DNA of 64,000 nucleotides. Source: Pyrocephalus nanus. Lineage: Eukaryota > Chordata > Aves > Passeriformes > Tyrannidae. Of the stretch, positions 54,230 to 63,985 are shown piece after piece. The DNA is taken from the NCBI GenBank assembly GCA_038380795.1, contig CM076274.1:17206027-17270026 (forward strand). The letters are read 5' to 3'. Within the stretch, counting starts at the first letter, position 1. Each line of letters opens with the position of its first letter. The position numbers and the translations under genes were made by a program. Below the pieces are notes generated by a model that saw only the letters and a program-made list of their open reading frames with translations, searched no databases and was not told the DNA's origin.

Positions 54230-54780
54230 TGCGTCTGTCCCGGGCATTCTCTGCAAGGAAGGGAGAGGGTCTCTCCCTCGGCCGAGAGCGCGGCGGTGCA
54301 CGAAGCTCTGCCTCCATCTGCATCTCCCGGGCGCTCTCCCCGGAGCCTCCGTCTGCCTGGACGTGGGCTGCCTGCAAACTCCTCTGCTCCGCGACTCGTG
54401 ACGCCCCCCGGGCCCCTTCCCCCTCTCTCCTCGGGGCCGGCGGGGCCCGCCCTGACCCCAGCCCGGCCCCCCGCTCGGCTCTGCTCGGCTCGCAGTCTGC
54501 CCGCCTCTGCCGGCCTGTGCGGACCTGCCGCGGCCGGGCCACGGGCACACCCACGGGGGTGTGAGCTCAGCGGGAGCGGGGCGCTGCCACGCATGGGCCC
54601 CGGCAGAGCCCGGCCCCGGCAGAGCCCAGCCCCGCGCTCACCTGGCCCGCCGGAGGCCCAGCTGCGGGAGCCCGACGTCGGCGGGGAGCAGGTATTTGGC
54701 CCCGGGGTGGCGGCCCCGGCCGTGGGGATGCTGTCCCGCACTGCTGGCAGAGCGACACGGGGAGGGGGGATGATCGTCCT
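54230..54780. promoter_or_regulatory. CpG island, likely GDPD2 promoter/first-exon region
   Basis: This stretch is very GC-rich and dense in CpG (runs such as cggccgagagcgcggcgg), in contrast to the AT-rich 50 kb to its left. It contains GC boxes and a 16-bp tandem (cggcagagcccggccc at 54601, a near copy at 54617). It lies about 2.4-3 kb upstream of the first coding exon of GDPD2, whose 5'UTR acceptor demands an upstream exon. No TATA box is seen. The transcription start and first donor are not determined; a gtattt donor-like site lies at 54692. Transcription to the left is also possible. Confidence 0.65.
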
Positions 54781-57179
54781 GCCCGTGCCTGAATGTGAGC
54801 GGGGGAAGGAAAGGGGTTGCCCGTGCTGTTCCCACGCTCTGGAGAGCGGGAATGGGGAGCCCAGGGCTGACTGCCCGGGCATGAGGCTGGGAGTGGGGGG
54901 CTCTGGGGCCAGGCTGTGCTGCTTTTGCTGTTTTGGGGTCACCCTGTTCCTCATGCTGAGCCCATGCTCTTCCTTCCCTCCTGTGAAGAAAGGGGACAGC
55001 GAGGCTCGGCATCAGCTCCTGCTGACCTGCCCGGTGGCACACGGCCTGGGCCGGCTCGGATGCACCAGGGCAGGGGGATCTTGTCCTGCACGTGGCCACC
55101 TGGTTGTCCTGTGTCAGCACCCCTGGGGCACTGAGGTCCTTGCAGGGCTGCAGGCATGTTCTGCCATGTCGATCACTGCAGCAACGAGTTTGTCACCCCT
55201 TCAAGTCCCCTGTGCTTCCCACAGGCTGTGGGTGTGTTGTGGGCATCGTTTGGTGGGAGCTGAAGGAGGGGTCCTTCCAGTACTGGTGTACTGGAGCAGA
55301 AGCTGAGCAGGGTCTGCTGAGCACCTTGCCCAGCTCTGTCTGGGACCTTGTACAGGGGTGTCACACCGTAATTGCTGATGCCACTGCTGCAGTCCCACTT
55401 GGAGCTGTGGAACAGGGCGGCATTTTCCCTCCAAACAGCACCACTGGGGTGGATTTGTGGCCAGTCCTGTGCCACTGCTCTGCCAGGCTCCAGTCCTGGC
55501 AGTGACAGTCCCTTGGAGCAGCTGAGCATTGAAATACAGCTGGTGCCCACAGCCACTCCTACTGTACTTTGTACCCTGTGTGGGTGCCAGCCATCAGCTG
55601 CTGGCATTGGTACTTGGCCGGTGTGACCCGTGACAGGGAACAGGGTGAGTCCCAGCAGAGACTGGCTGAGCCCACTGCTCCCTGATGGAAGTGATGGCTC
55701 CACTTCTGGTGACAGCAGGGGTATGAGCCTTCAGCCAGAGCTCCTGGGCATCAAGAAAGGGCTGCTGATCTGGTCCCTAGAAGGTAGAGGGGCAGTGGAT
55801 GTGGGGCACTGCTGTGCTGCTCAGCATCCTCTGTGCCTTGGCTGGCTGGAGCAGCTGATGGCAGCCCCCTGACCACCCCCCATCTGCAGAAGCTGAATGG
55901 GCAGGTTGGGGGTCCTGCTCTCGGGTTGGTACCTGCCTGTGTGTGCCCCAGTAGCCACTGGTCTGGGTGGGTCCTGAGGAAGACTCTGCGCCCCAGCCCT
56001 GGAGATGCATGTAATGGTGGTTTTTGGGAGCAAGGGGACAGTCTGGGGTGCTGCCCTGTTACAGGGGGAGACCAGGGCATGGCAGAGCCACTCTGGTCTG
56101 GCTGGCTGGGCCTGGGAAGACCTGGGCTAGCTCTGCTCCCTCTCTCCACAGCCCAGATTGGAATGGGACACGGCTCTACTGGGCACACCATTGCCCCCAC
56201 CAGTGCAGAGGATGTGGCTGGGAGGATGTGGTCAGCTGGCTCTCATGCCTGGCTCAGTAGTCACAGTGAAATGAGAGTCTGGTTGAATCCACAGGGTGAT
56301 AGTGTTGTATAGGGTGCCTGGCCTGCTGGGGAGGTTGAGATGAGGAGGAGGAGCAGCTCCACAGCAGGGCAAGCTATAATAGACATGGGGTTTCTCAGGG
56401 TGGATACAGGGAGACCTCGTTGGGGGCTAGGCACCAGTAATCTGGGGATCACAGCAAAGAATCCGGCCCTCTCCCCTTCCCAGTGTTTGGAGGAGGACTC
56501 AGTAGTGGCCCCACACTCATTCTGGGTCTCTGTAGAAATGGGTTCCCCCCATAACTGATGCTCACCCACATCATCCCCCGTAGTGCTTGGACCAACAACC
56601 AACCAGTGCCTGCTCAGCTACAGCTCCTCCAGCCCGAGAGGTCTCCTTGTTGTGCAGGCTGAGCTAGAGGGCTGCCAGGATGGTGCTGTATCAGCAAGGA
56701 CCTGGGCTTAGGGAGCAGAACAGGAACTTCCAGGCTGTTGCACGTGTACCCTCAGCTGCACAGCAGAAGCCCCAGGCTGTGGCATGCATGGTCCTTGCAG
56801 CTGGGGGGTCTGGGTGCAAAGTTCTGTCCAGTTGGCAAGGCTGACTGCCCCTGGAGCCTGCACAGTGATCCTGGCTCCCAGGAGAAGTTCAGAACTCTGG
56901 GCTGGGGAGCAGGCTCTGCTCCCTGCCACCTCCAGGCTTGCTTTAACTTGTTGAGTGAAGGGTCCCAGAGCAGCCTGCTGAACTGGTTGGGCTGCACCCT
57001 GTGCTGCTTCTTTCCCTGGCACCATGCCTTGCCTGGGAACACAACCAGCAGCCCCACTGTGCCCCGGGGCTCTGGACCACTTGCCAGGGTACCTGGAGCC
57101 AAAATGCTTCAGTGCCCCATCCCCACGGGGGGGGTGTGCTGGGAGGGCAGTGCCAACACACCGTGTGTATCTCCCACAG
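54781..57179 (+). other. GDPD2: GC-rich sequence upstream of the GDPD2 coding exon, probable 5'UTR intron
   Basis: It runs from the CpG island to the acceptor at 57178-57179. The last 60 bp hold a G-rich quadruplex-like stretch (57127-57147). Long open frames here on both strands (for example 54203-55306 and 57802-56708) overlap one another and have no family motifs. They reflect high GC. Confidence 0.5.
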
Positions 57180-57328
57180 GACACCTGACCTTTGCTGTGG
57201 GACAGTCGGATGCTATGGCAGACCCTCCTGCCTGCTGCGCTGCCTGTGCCACCTGCCTGCTCTGCCCCTACAGCTGCCGGTGGATCACTGCCAAGAAGGA
57301 GAAGAAGAAGGGCCTGAGAACCACCAAG
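57180..57328 (+). CDS. GDPD2: GDPD2 first coding exon with 35 nt of 5'UTR (CDS 57215-57328, residues 1-38)
   Basis: The acceptor ctcccacag ends at 57179, and the donor gtgatg starts at 57329 (phase 0). The ATG at 57215 lies in a good initiation context. The encoded N-terminus has the cysteine ladder CC-x2-C-x2-C-x2-C-x3-C (C7, C8, C11, C14, C17, C21), then a basic KKEKKK stretch, as expected for a cytosolic tail. The acceptor upstream of the start codon shows that this is not the first transcribed exon. Confidence 0.92.
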
Positions 57329-60300
57329 GTGATGCTGAGCTGGGATTAGCCAGCCCCTGTGGGGGAGGCTCAGAGCAGTGGCTGGGGGTGTGGAAGAGCT
57401 CTGGCTGGGATGCTCAGCCCAGACACTGCCCTGCTGACCTCTTGCCACTGCTCCTGCTTCCCAGGGCTGAGCCTGGGAGAGCTGGGGTGCTACCTGGCAC
57501 CCTCTCTGTCCAGGGAGTGCCCTGGCCTGGAGCAGTGAGAAGGCGAGAGGGTGAGCTGTGTGTTCCCCCTGGGTGACAAGAAGGGCAGAGCAGCAGAGTG
57601 TGCGCCTGTGGCGGGGCTCACACGTGCCTGGAGCAGAGCAGAGCCCCAGGGCTGAGTGTGGCAGCAGGTCCTGGGGCGCCTGGCCAGGCACGTGGGACAC
57701 AGTTCCTGGGCTGGGTGTGGCCCCCACCAGGAGGGTATCCCCACCAATTTGTAACCTGGGAGTGGCGAGGCCCTGGGATTCTCTGAGGTCTCCGACTCCC
57801 ATGGGAGTGGCTGTGCTGCTGCGTGTCCTGTCTTGCCTGGAATGTACAAACAGGTTTGTCAGGTGTCCCTCTCAACACCTGTGGCACCCCTCACTTCCCT
57901 GCACACGTGGGGCTGGGGGCTGGAGACCACGGAGCTGGACCTGGCTTCAGCCACGCAGGCAGGAGCACTCTGCAGGTTCACCACAGCAAGTCTGAGACAC
58001 TGCACCCCTCTCTGCCCAGCCCACAGATCACCCAGCTAGAAGGGAATGGGACCTGGCTCCCTGCCCCTTCCCGTATCCAAAGTCCCAGCCTGCCCCCAGG
58101 GAATGCTGCATGGGAAAGGAGGCAGTCTTGCTGCAGGAGCCGTCCTCCTCAGTATGGCATAGGCAGCTTTTCAGCTTCTTGTTAGAGATACTGGTCCATC
58201 TTCCTGTAGCGTGGGGCCAGCCAAAAGAGCTCTCCTGGGGAGCTCTGGTCCCTGTCCATGGGGCAGCTCAGTGCCTGGCCCCCTGGGCCAGTGCCTGCTG
58301 TGACCCTTTTTGCTCCCTGCTGCTGGCTGGGACCCCAGGGGTCTCAGCAGCCTGACAGGGGCAGGTGTCCTACAGGTGTGTGTTTAGCTGTCATTTCTGG
58401 CTTTCAGTGTGACTGCAGCTGGTTCCTTTTCCTCTTCTGCGTCTTCCTCTTCACACTGGTGTGGCTCTACTTCGCTATCATCATCCTCAATGATTTCCAC
58501 AACTTCAACGAGTGAGTAGGACCCCACGTCCAGCCTTGTTCCCCATGTCACCCCTGCCCCTCTGACCGTTCCCTTTGCTGGCAGGTTCATCTTCAAGCAG
58601 AGGAAGTTGTGGCTCGACTGGTCCCTGGTCCTGCTCATAGCTACAGCTGTGCTGATCACCTACTCATCTGTGCTGCTGGTGAGCCCTGCTGGTCCCACCT
58701 GTGCTGGTGGGGGTATGGATGTGTGCTGAGCACAGCCTGGATACCGAGCCCTGTGTGGGGCCAGGAGGAGCCCACAGCATCTGGAGCTGGGTCAGCTGAG
58801 CACAGCCAGAGACCCTGCCTGTGCCAGGGGAACACAGCTTCTGTGGCTGAGTCCTGTGCCCTTAGAGGGTTGAGGTGTGGGATAGAGCCCAGCTCTGACA
58901 TCTCTTGTTCTCGCAGGTCCTTGCTTTGTGCTTGCAGCTCTGTGGCCAGCCCTTGAAGCTACACTGGCTGCATAAGGTGAGAGACTGGGGGAGGAGGGAG
59001 ATGTGCCTGCCCTGGCTGCCTGTGAACCTTCAGGAGCTGTGACCAGCCTGCTGAGGCTGTGTATGGCTGCTGTGACCCCACTGAGTGGCTGTATGTCCCC
59101 GCTGAGCTGAGCTGCAGCTGTTAGTTCCTCAGCCACATGTCTCTGGGATGGGAATATTCCCATTGCTCAAAGCATGGAGTGCAGAGCTCAGCTGCAAACC
59201 CAGATGGAGGAAGTGGGGTCTCAGGACTCAGGGCTGATGAAGAAGGGATGAGGAGGGCTCTGCCTGCACTGCAGCTGTCCTGCAGGATGCTTGTGCTCCC
59301 CTAACTGCCCTGTGCACTGCCCCACAGATCCTGCTGATCCTAACTGCCCTGGTGGTGGCTGCAGCCTTCACAGGGCTGGGAATAAAGTGGGCAGAGGAGT
59401 GGAGAAGTGCACGCATCTCCCTGCAGGTGAGTCACCTCGATACCAGAGAATCCCCCACTGTACCAAGTACCTGGCCTGGGGGGACAAGCTGAAGGGTGGT
59501 TAATGAACCTCCCAGCATGGCTCTGTGCAATGAGGGTTAACTTCCTGCACTTGACTTCTGCTGCCTGGCCAGGCTAGGTGCTGCTCCTGCTCTTGCAGTC
59601 CTGCCTGGGGCAGCTGCCCATCAGGATGATGAGTGGTGGCTGCAGCAGAGCAGGGGGTCTGTGCAGTCCACCCAGGAGCCTGTCCTTCCCTCCCTGGCAC
59701 TTCCAGTGGTATTGGCTGCAGTGGCAGATCCCTGGCATTGGAGCCATGTCTATTTTGGGAACAGGGGCTGGTCTGGTCCTGCCTGACACTCTGCCTTTGT
59801 CTCGCCAGGCAACAGGTCCCTTCCTGCACATTGGAGTCGTGGGGGGAATGACGCTCCTTGCCTGGCCCCTGGCCAGCTTTGTGTACCGCACCCGAAATAC
59901 AGGTAACCCCCTCCAGGGTCTCCACACTCCCCCTCAGCTGGTGCCCTAACACCCAGCTAACACTGCCTAACACCCAGCTGAGCAGCACAGTTGGCAGAGT
60001 GGTGGTCAGAGAGCATTGGTGCAGTGGGATCAGGCCTGCAGTTCTCAGTCTGGTGGTCATACCTGCTCTTGGTTGCTTCTTCTCGTGCCCAGCCCTTGGT
60101 GCAGCTTCAGCCCTCACTGCTTTGCAGCTGGAGGAGAGTAAGGGTGGCAGACCCAGAAGTTCTGGGTTGGGATGCAAGAACATGTACTGGGCCAAGAATA
60201 AACCTGTAGTGTTCCTGAGAATGGTGATACAGTGCTTGACCGAGGGCAGCCACGGGTCAATGACAGGTGAAGCAGCCTTGGATTATTCCTAATGGACAAC

Positions 60301-63300
60301 AAAATACTTCCTCTATACCTCACCCCTCTCTCTATCTTCTGCTTCTGTCTGCAGGTCTCAAGGTGTTTCTGCTGCTTCTGTACTGCACAGTGATGATTGC
60401 ACTGTATCTGGCTCCCCTGGGAATCACCTCCCCTTGTCTCATGGAGGAGAACCAGCTGCCCCCCAAGCCAGCCCTGGTTGGCCATCGAGGAGCACCCATG
60501 GTGAGTGACCAGCACCCTGGCAGTGGTCAGGGTGGATGGGACAGGCTGCTCCGGTGACAGCCTGGCCATGGGGCACTGGATCCTTGCTGCCACAGGCCTG
60601 GATGAGCTCTGGCCAGCCCAGCAGAGCAGGGTCCCCACAGCAGCCAGGGCAGTTCAGGCTTGGAGGATGGCTGAGCTCAGGGTGAGGAGGGGGGGTTGCT
60701 TCCTGAGCACTGCTGGACCAGGAGATGCAACTCTCAGCAGAAAGCCTGATTGTGTAGTGTGGGCTGGGAAGCAGGGACGAGGCAGGCTCTGGCTGTCTGT
60801 CCCCACTCCTTTTCCATCCCCCACTGTGCCAGGATCACCCCAGTCTCATTGTGGTTGCCCTAGAGCCGAGCCAAGCTGCTGGGTGCAGCCAAGCAGGGTG
60901 AGTGCCCGCCTCCTGCCCCGTCCTGCCCATGCCCTCTGCATTAACACCGTTCCTTTTTCCAGCTGGCCCCCGAGAACACCCTCATGTCACTGCACAAGGC
61001 GGTGGACTGTGATGTGCAAGTCTTTGAGACAGACGTCATGGTGAGGTAAAGGGGCTCAGAGGGAGGAAGGGGCCTATGTGTCCTGAGATGGATATGCACA
61101 CATGGGACATTCAGGAACACACCTGGAGGTCTGATACAGCCTGCATTTGGAGGAAACCCTGTTCAAAGGGCTTTGCCGCTCCCCACACACACACACTATG
61201 GGACTGGCTCCAACTTGGTGTCCCAATGATCTGGGAGAGGTTCTGGGTTTCTGTCCTCCTGATGCAGATTGCCTTCCAGGGAGGGAGGCTCCATCACGGG
61301 AGGGGTACTGCTTGGAAAACAGAGCCTGGCTCTAGTTCATCTCATGTAATCCTGCTATGGAGACAGCTGTTGCAGAGAGCAGGGAACTGCTTGGTTCCTG
61401 GCTTGGTCTTTAGGTGTTCTGTGCTTTCTGGACGCTCACATTTTTGTGTAAAGGACAAACAGAATAATGCTGGAGGCTACCCTAGCAGGTGGCTGGGAGG
61501 GGGCAGAAATGCCAGGGCAGGGATAAGAGACAAACAGCTTACAATAAAAAAAACAGCTTCCCTCTCTGCCCCTTTGCCAGTGCTGATGGAGTCCCATTCC
61601 TCATGCATGACGAGGAACTCACCAGGACCACCAATGTGCAGGCTGTGTTCCCTGAGAGGGCTGCCCTGAACAGCACTGCCTTCAACTGGACGGACCTCCA
61701 GCAGTTGGATGCTGGCAGCTGGTTTCTGGAGGTCAGGATGCCCTGTGGGTGGCTGGTCAGGGATGGGTGCATTTGTGGGTGAAGCATTAGCCCTGCCCTG
61801 GGGCTCCAGAACCTTCCCTCTGGAGCACTGGTCCTGGCAGACACCTGAACAGGGTGCAGAAGCCTGCACAAATCCCTTGGGTGCGGTTATGCCCCAAGCT
61901 GGGGTTTGTTCTGACTCCTCAACTGAGTCACGGAGGAGGCTGGTTTGAGGGGAGATGTCTTGTGTTTGCTCTGAGCTGCACAGCCTGCCTGGGCTTGAAG
62001 GCAGCTGTGGCAAGGCTCTTCCCAAAAGGTGACTAACTACTGCTGAGCTGCTCTGAATGCCCACAGGTGCTGGGCCTGCTTGAACTGTGCTATTAGAGGG
62101 GAGAAGGGTAGAAGTACCACATGGGTGTGTATAGGAAGGATCCCTGTGCCTGTCTGCACTGGAGAGCATGTGGAGAGGCCAGTGTAGGAAACTGAGAGCC
62201 AGGCACCAGTCTGGGAGGTGGAAGCTTACAGGGGCTCTGTCTATGATGCCTCACCCTCTCTCCTCCTTGCAGCGGAGTCCGTTTCCCACCGTGCCGAGTC
62301 TTTCTGCCGGTGATCGCCACCAGGCAGCTAAACAGAGGATCCCCTCCCTGGGACAGGCCCTCGAGGCAGCCAAGCAGAGCAATATCTCCATCATGTTCGA
62401 CCTCCGGCCTGAGAACCACAGTGACTACCAGAGTTTTGTCAATGCCACTCTGGCAGTGATCTTACAGTCCGGCATCCCGCTACAGCAGGTGAGCTGGTCA
62501 CCACCCCACCGCTGCCAGGCCCTACTGTCACACCCCTGCCATGCTGGGAGGTGCCCTGCCAGCCTCGCTGAGCATCCCTGACGCCCCGTACACCACATCC
62601 CCATAGGTGATCCCTGCTGGGCAGCCCTGCCTGGGTGTGGGGTTCTCTAGCTGGGAGAAGTTGCCAGTAATTTGAGTTTAATGCCTATAGCTTCAGACCC
62701 CTCCAAATACTTTGGTTTCTCAGCACTGGCCACCTTGGTGTGTAAACAATGACTCAGTCTAGGGAGGGGACCAACAGTGCCAGCATGAGCAGGAGTACAA
62801 TGCTGAGGCTTCCACCTTCCCCCACTGCACCACACCTTTCCCTGCAGCTCTTGGACTTCTGCTGCAACCTCCTGTGTTTCCTTTATGTTTCATCCAACCT
62901 CTGCAGTGCAGAATATATGCTGCCCTTAGGGGATGAATTAGCACTCAAATTGCCTCCCTTCCTTGGCTTTTTGAGTATGTAGAGCAGGAGGGGACAAAGC
63001 AAAGACTTGTACTATAGTGCTGATCCAAGGTGCATCCTTGATGCAGACTTGGGGCCAAAAGGGATGCACTGCGTGATCCATTCAAGGACCCAGAAAGAAC
63101 ATAACTGCTGCAGCTTTCTTAGGCTGGGACTGCTCTCTCACCTCAGTGGGGTCTGCTGTGCTTTCTTCTTGGCTGGGCCAAGCTCACAGGAGGGTGTCCT
63201 GGCTGAGATCCTCATGGAGGAGCTGGGCACAGGGTTGGGGTCAGGGAGCAGCTTTCTAAGCGGGCCATGTGTGCCTGAACCTGCAAGGAAAGAGAGCAAA

Positions 63301-63985
63301 CTCCCTGGAGCACCTGTCCTCTGCCTAGGTCCTCTGGCTTCCCGACGGGTTCAGGGAACAGGTCAAACAGCAAGCCCCGGGTGTTCAACAAATCTATGGC
63401 CGGAAGAGACTCCAGAATGAGAAGGAGCCGCTACTGCATGTCAATCTGCCCTACCAGGACATGAGCTCTGAGGAGATCAGGTGAGAAGCCCAAATGCCTG
63501 GGAGATGTGGGGGTCTGGGCACTGTCCCAGCTCTGTCCCAGGGGCCAGCAGAAGTGAGGGCCAGCTGAGGCTGAGTGCCAGTATGCTGCTAGGAAGGGCT
63601 GGGTGAGTGTCTCGTGGACAAGCATGCCTTATCAAGGCTGGGCTGGTGCAGGGGATGGAGCTGGCTGCAGTCCTCTGCCTTGCCAGCAAATCTGCCTGGG
63701 ATCTGGATCTCCAGACAGTCACTCCACGTGGCTGAAAATGCTGGATCATATCCCAGATGTACAGTCCTCTCTGGCTGTAGGTGGAGTGTGATGGCACCCT
63801 GCTGTCTGCTCCTCTGACCACGGCTGTCCCCATGCAGGCAGTACCGCCAGGACAACATCTCTGTCAACCTGTATGTGGTGAACCAGCCCTGGCTCTTCTC
63901 TGTGCTCTGGTGCTCTGGGGTGAGCTCTGTCACCACCAATGCCTGCCAGGTGCTGAAGGAAATGAAACAACCCATCTGGCTGCTT
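57215..63985 (+). CDS. GDPD2: Glycerophosphodiester phosphodiesterase domain-containing protein 2 (GDE3), 12 coding exons, 3' end off window
   Basis: Joined coding exons: 57215-57328, 58408-58511, 58585-58678, 58917-58976, 59328-59426, 59809-59902, 60355-60500, 60963-61045, 61581-61731, 62273-62488, 63329-63480 and 63838-63985. They total 1461 nt, or 487 codons with no stop, and every intron is GT-AG. The predicted protein has a Cys-rich cytosolic N-terminus, five visible hydrophobic segments (about residues 43-65, 86-112, 125-142, 161-183 and 192-210) and a large GDPD catalytic domain from residue 230. The active-site set is present: HRGAP (H232), PENTL (E241), FETD (E259, D261) and LMHD (H274). 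Established for the family: GDE3 is a plasma-membrane ectoenzyme that hydrolyses glycerophosphoinositol, sheds GPI-anchored proteins such as uPAR, and is linked to osteoblast differentiation. I prefer GDPD2 to GDPD5 or GDPD4 because of NDFHNFNE after the first membrane segment and the LPPKPALVGHRGAPM and VNLPYQD blocks. The ATG has G at -3 and +4. About 50 C-terminal residues should follow beyond the window. Confidence 0.95.
57329..58407 (+). other. GDPD2: GDPD2 first intron after the start codon (1079 bp)
   Basis: GC-rich non-coding sequence between coding exons 1 and 2. Open frames on both strands here (for example 57490-57849 on the minus strand) are by-products of high GC and few stop codons. 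I see no extra exon or repeat. Confidence 0.8.
58408..58511 (+). CDS. GDPD2: GDPD2 coding exon 2 (residues 39-73, membrane segment 1)
   Basis: The acceptor ctttcag precedes the exon. The donor gtgagt at 58512 splits the Glu73 codon 2+1. The exon encodes CDCSW, a strongly hydrophobic segment (about 43-65) and then NDFHNFNE, a block diagnostic for the GDPD2 branch. Confidence 0.95.
58585..58678 (+). CDS. GDPD2: GDPD2 coding exon 3 (residues 73-104, start of membrane segment 2)
   Basis: The acceptor gctggcag completes Glu73, and the donor gtgagc is at 58679. The exon encodes FIFKQRK, then LDWSLVLL and the hydrophobic run that continues into the next exon. It follows a very short intron of 73 bp. 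Confidence 0.95.
58917..58976 (+). CDS. GDPD2: GDPD2 coding exon 4 (residues 105-124)
   Basis: A 60-nt, phase 0-0 exon between the acceptor ttctcgcag and the donor gtgaga. It encodes VLALCLQL, which ends membrane segment 2, and then the short loop QPLKLHWLHK that is typical of GDE proteins. Confidence 0.93.
59328..59426 (+). CDS. GDPD2: GDPD2 coding exon 5 (residues 125-157, membrane segment 3)
   Basis: A 99-nt, phase 0-0 exon with acceptor ccccacag and donor gtgagt. It encodes the hydrophobic ILLILTALVVAAAFTGLG, then a hydrophilic loop with WAEEW and ISLQ. Confidence 0.95.
59809..59902 (+). CDS. GDPD2: GDPD2 coding exon 6 (residues 158-189, membrane segment 4)
   Basis: The acceptor tctcgccag precedes the exon. 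The donor gtaacc at 59903 splits Gly189 1+2. The exon encodes ATGPFLHIG, then MTLLAWPLASFVYRTR. The PFLHIG block is shared across GDE family members. Confidence 0.95.
60355..60500 (+). CDS. GDPD2: GDPD2 coding exon 7 (residues 189-237, membrane segment 5 and HRGAPM)
   Basis: The acceptor ctgtctgcag and the donor gtgagt bound the exon. It encodes the last membrane segment before the catalytic domain (ending ALYLAPLGI), a TSPCLME linker and VGHRGAPM, which holds catalytic His232. A splice site directly after GAPM, as here, fits the family gene structure. Confidence 0.96.
60963..61045 (+). CDS. GDPD2: GDPD2 coding exon 8 (residues 238-265, metal-binding residues)
   Basis: The acceptor ttttccag precedes the exon. 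The donor gtaaag at 61046 splits Ser265 2+1. The exon encodes LAPENTLMSL and VFETDVMV. Glu241, Glu259 and Asp261 are at the conserved positions that contact the active-site metal in characterised GDPD enzymes. Confidence 0.95.
61581..61731 (+). CDS. GDPD2: GDPD2 coding exon 9 (residues 265-315, second catalytic His)
   Basis: The acceptor tttgccag and the donor gtcagg bound the exon. It encodes DGVPFLMHDEELTRTTNV, with catalytic His274. Two N-glycosylation sequons follow (N295-S-T and N300-W-T), consistent with an extracellular catalytic domain. Confidence 0.95.
62273..62488 (+). CDS. GDPD2: GDPD2 coding exon 10 (residues 316-387)
   Basis: A 216-nt, phase 0-0 exon with acceptor ctccttgcag and donor gtgagc. 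It encodes IPSLGQALEAAK, then the core barrel strand ISIMFDLRP. Three sequons are visible (N352, N363, N372). Confidence 0.95.
63329..63480 (+). CDS. GDPD2: GDPD2 coding exon 11 (residues 388-438)
   Basis: The acceptor is ctgcctag. The donor gtgaga at 63481 splits Arg438 2+1. The exon encodes VLWLPDGFRE, then QQIYGRK and HVNLPYQDM, late catalytic-domain blocks characteristic of GDPD2. Confidence 0.95.
63838..63985 (+). CDS. GDPD2: GDPD2 coding exon 12 (residues 438-487), last exon in window
   Basis: The acceptor ccatgcag and the donor gtaagt (63986) bound the exon. It encodes NISVNLYVVNQPWLFSVLW, then SVTTNACQ and PIWLL, the end of the catalytic barrel. Sequon at N444. The strong donor shows that at least one more coding exon lies beyond the window. 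Confidence 0.95.

Larger units (their letters stand above)
58679..60354 (+). other. GDPD2: GDPD2 introns 3 to 6
   Basis: Intron lengths here are 238, 351, 382 and 452 bp. All are GC-rich with no recognisable repeat, apart from a 14-bp direct repeat (cctaacacccagct) at 59945 and 59966 in intron 6. Confidence 0.8.
60501..63837 (+). other. GDPD2: GDPD2 introns 7 to 11
   Basis: Intron lengths here are 462, 535, 541, 840 and 357 bp. A short (CA)n run lies near 61188 in intron 8. I see no embedded gene or CR1 copy. Long open frames crossing exon boundaries (for example 62169-61477 on the minus strand) are shadows. Confidence 0.8.

Noticed and set aside
54157..54954. 265-codon open frame on the minus strand
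   Set aside because: GC-rich shadow frame over the CpG island with no motif and no splice support.
54203..55306. 367-codon open frame on the + strand
   Set aside because: It lies over the CpG island, where stops are rare. Several other long frames overlap it on both strands, and its translation is Pro/Ala/Arg/Gly-rich without any family motif.
57720..57740. Second CTCF-like word (ccaccaggagggtat) in GDPD2 intron 1
   Set aside because: It mismatches the core at several positions, much weaker than the site at 53017.
56708..57802. 364-codon open frame on the minus strand
   Set aside because: It is antisense to the first GDPD2 coding exon and flanking introns, compositionally driven, with no recognisable domain.
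59500..60195. 231-codon minus-strand frame
   Set aside because: Antisense to GDPD2 coding exon 6 and adjacent introns, with no homology signal.
61076..62169. Long frames on both strands over GDPD2 exon 9
   Set aside because: They run through well-supported splice sites. The exon structure explains the region.
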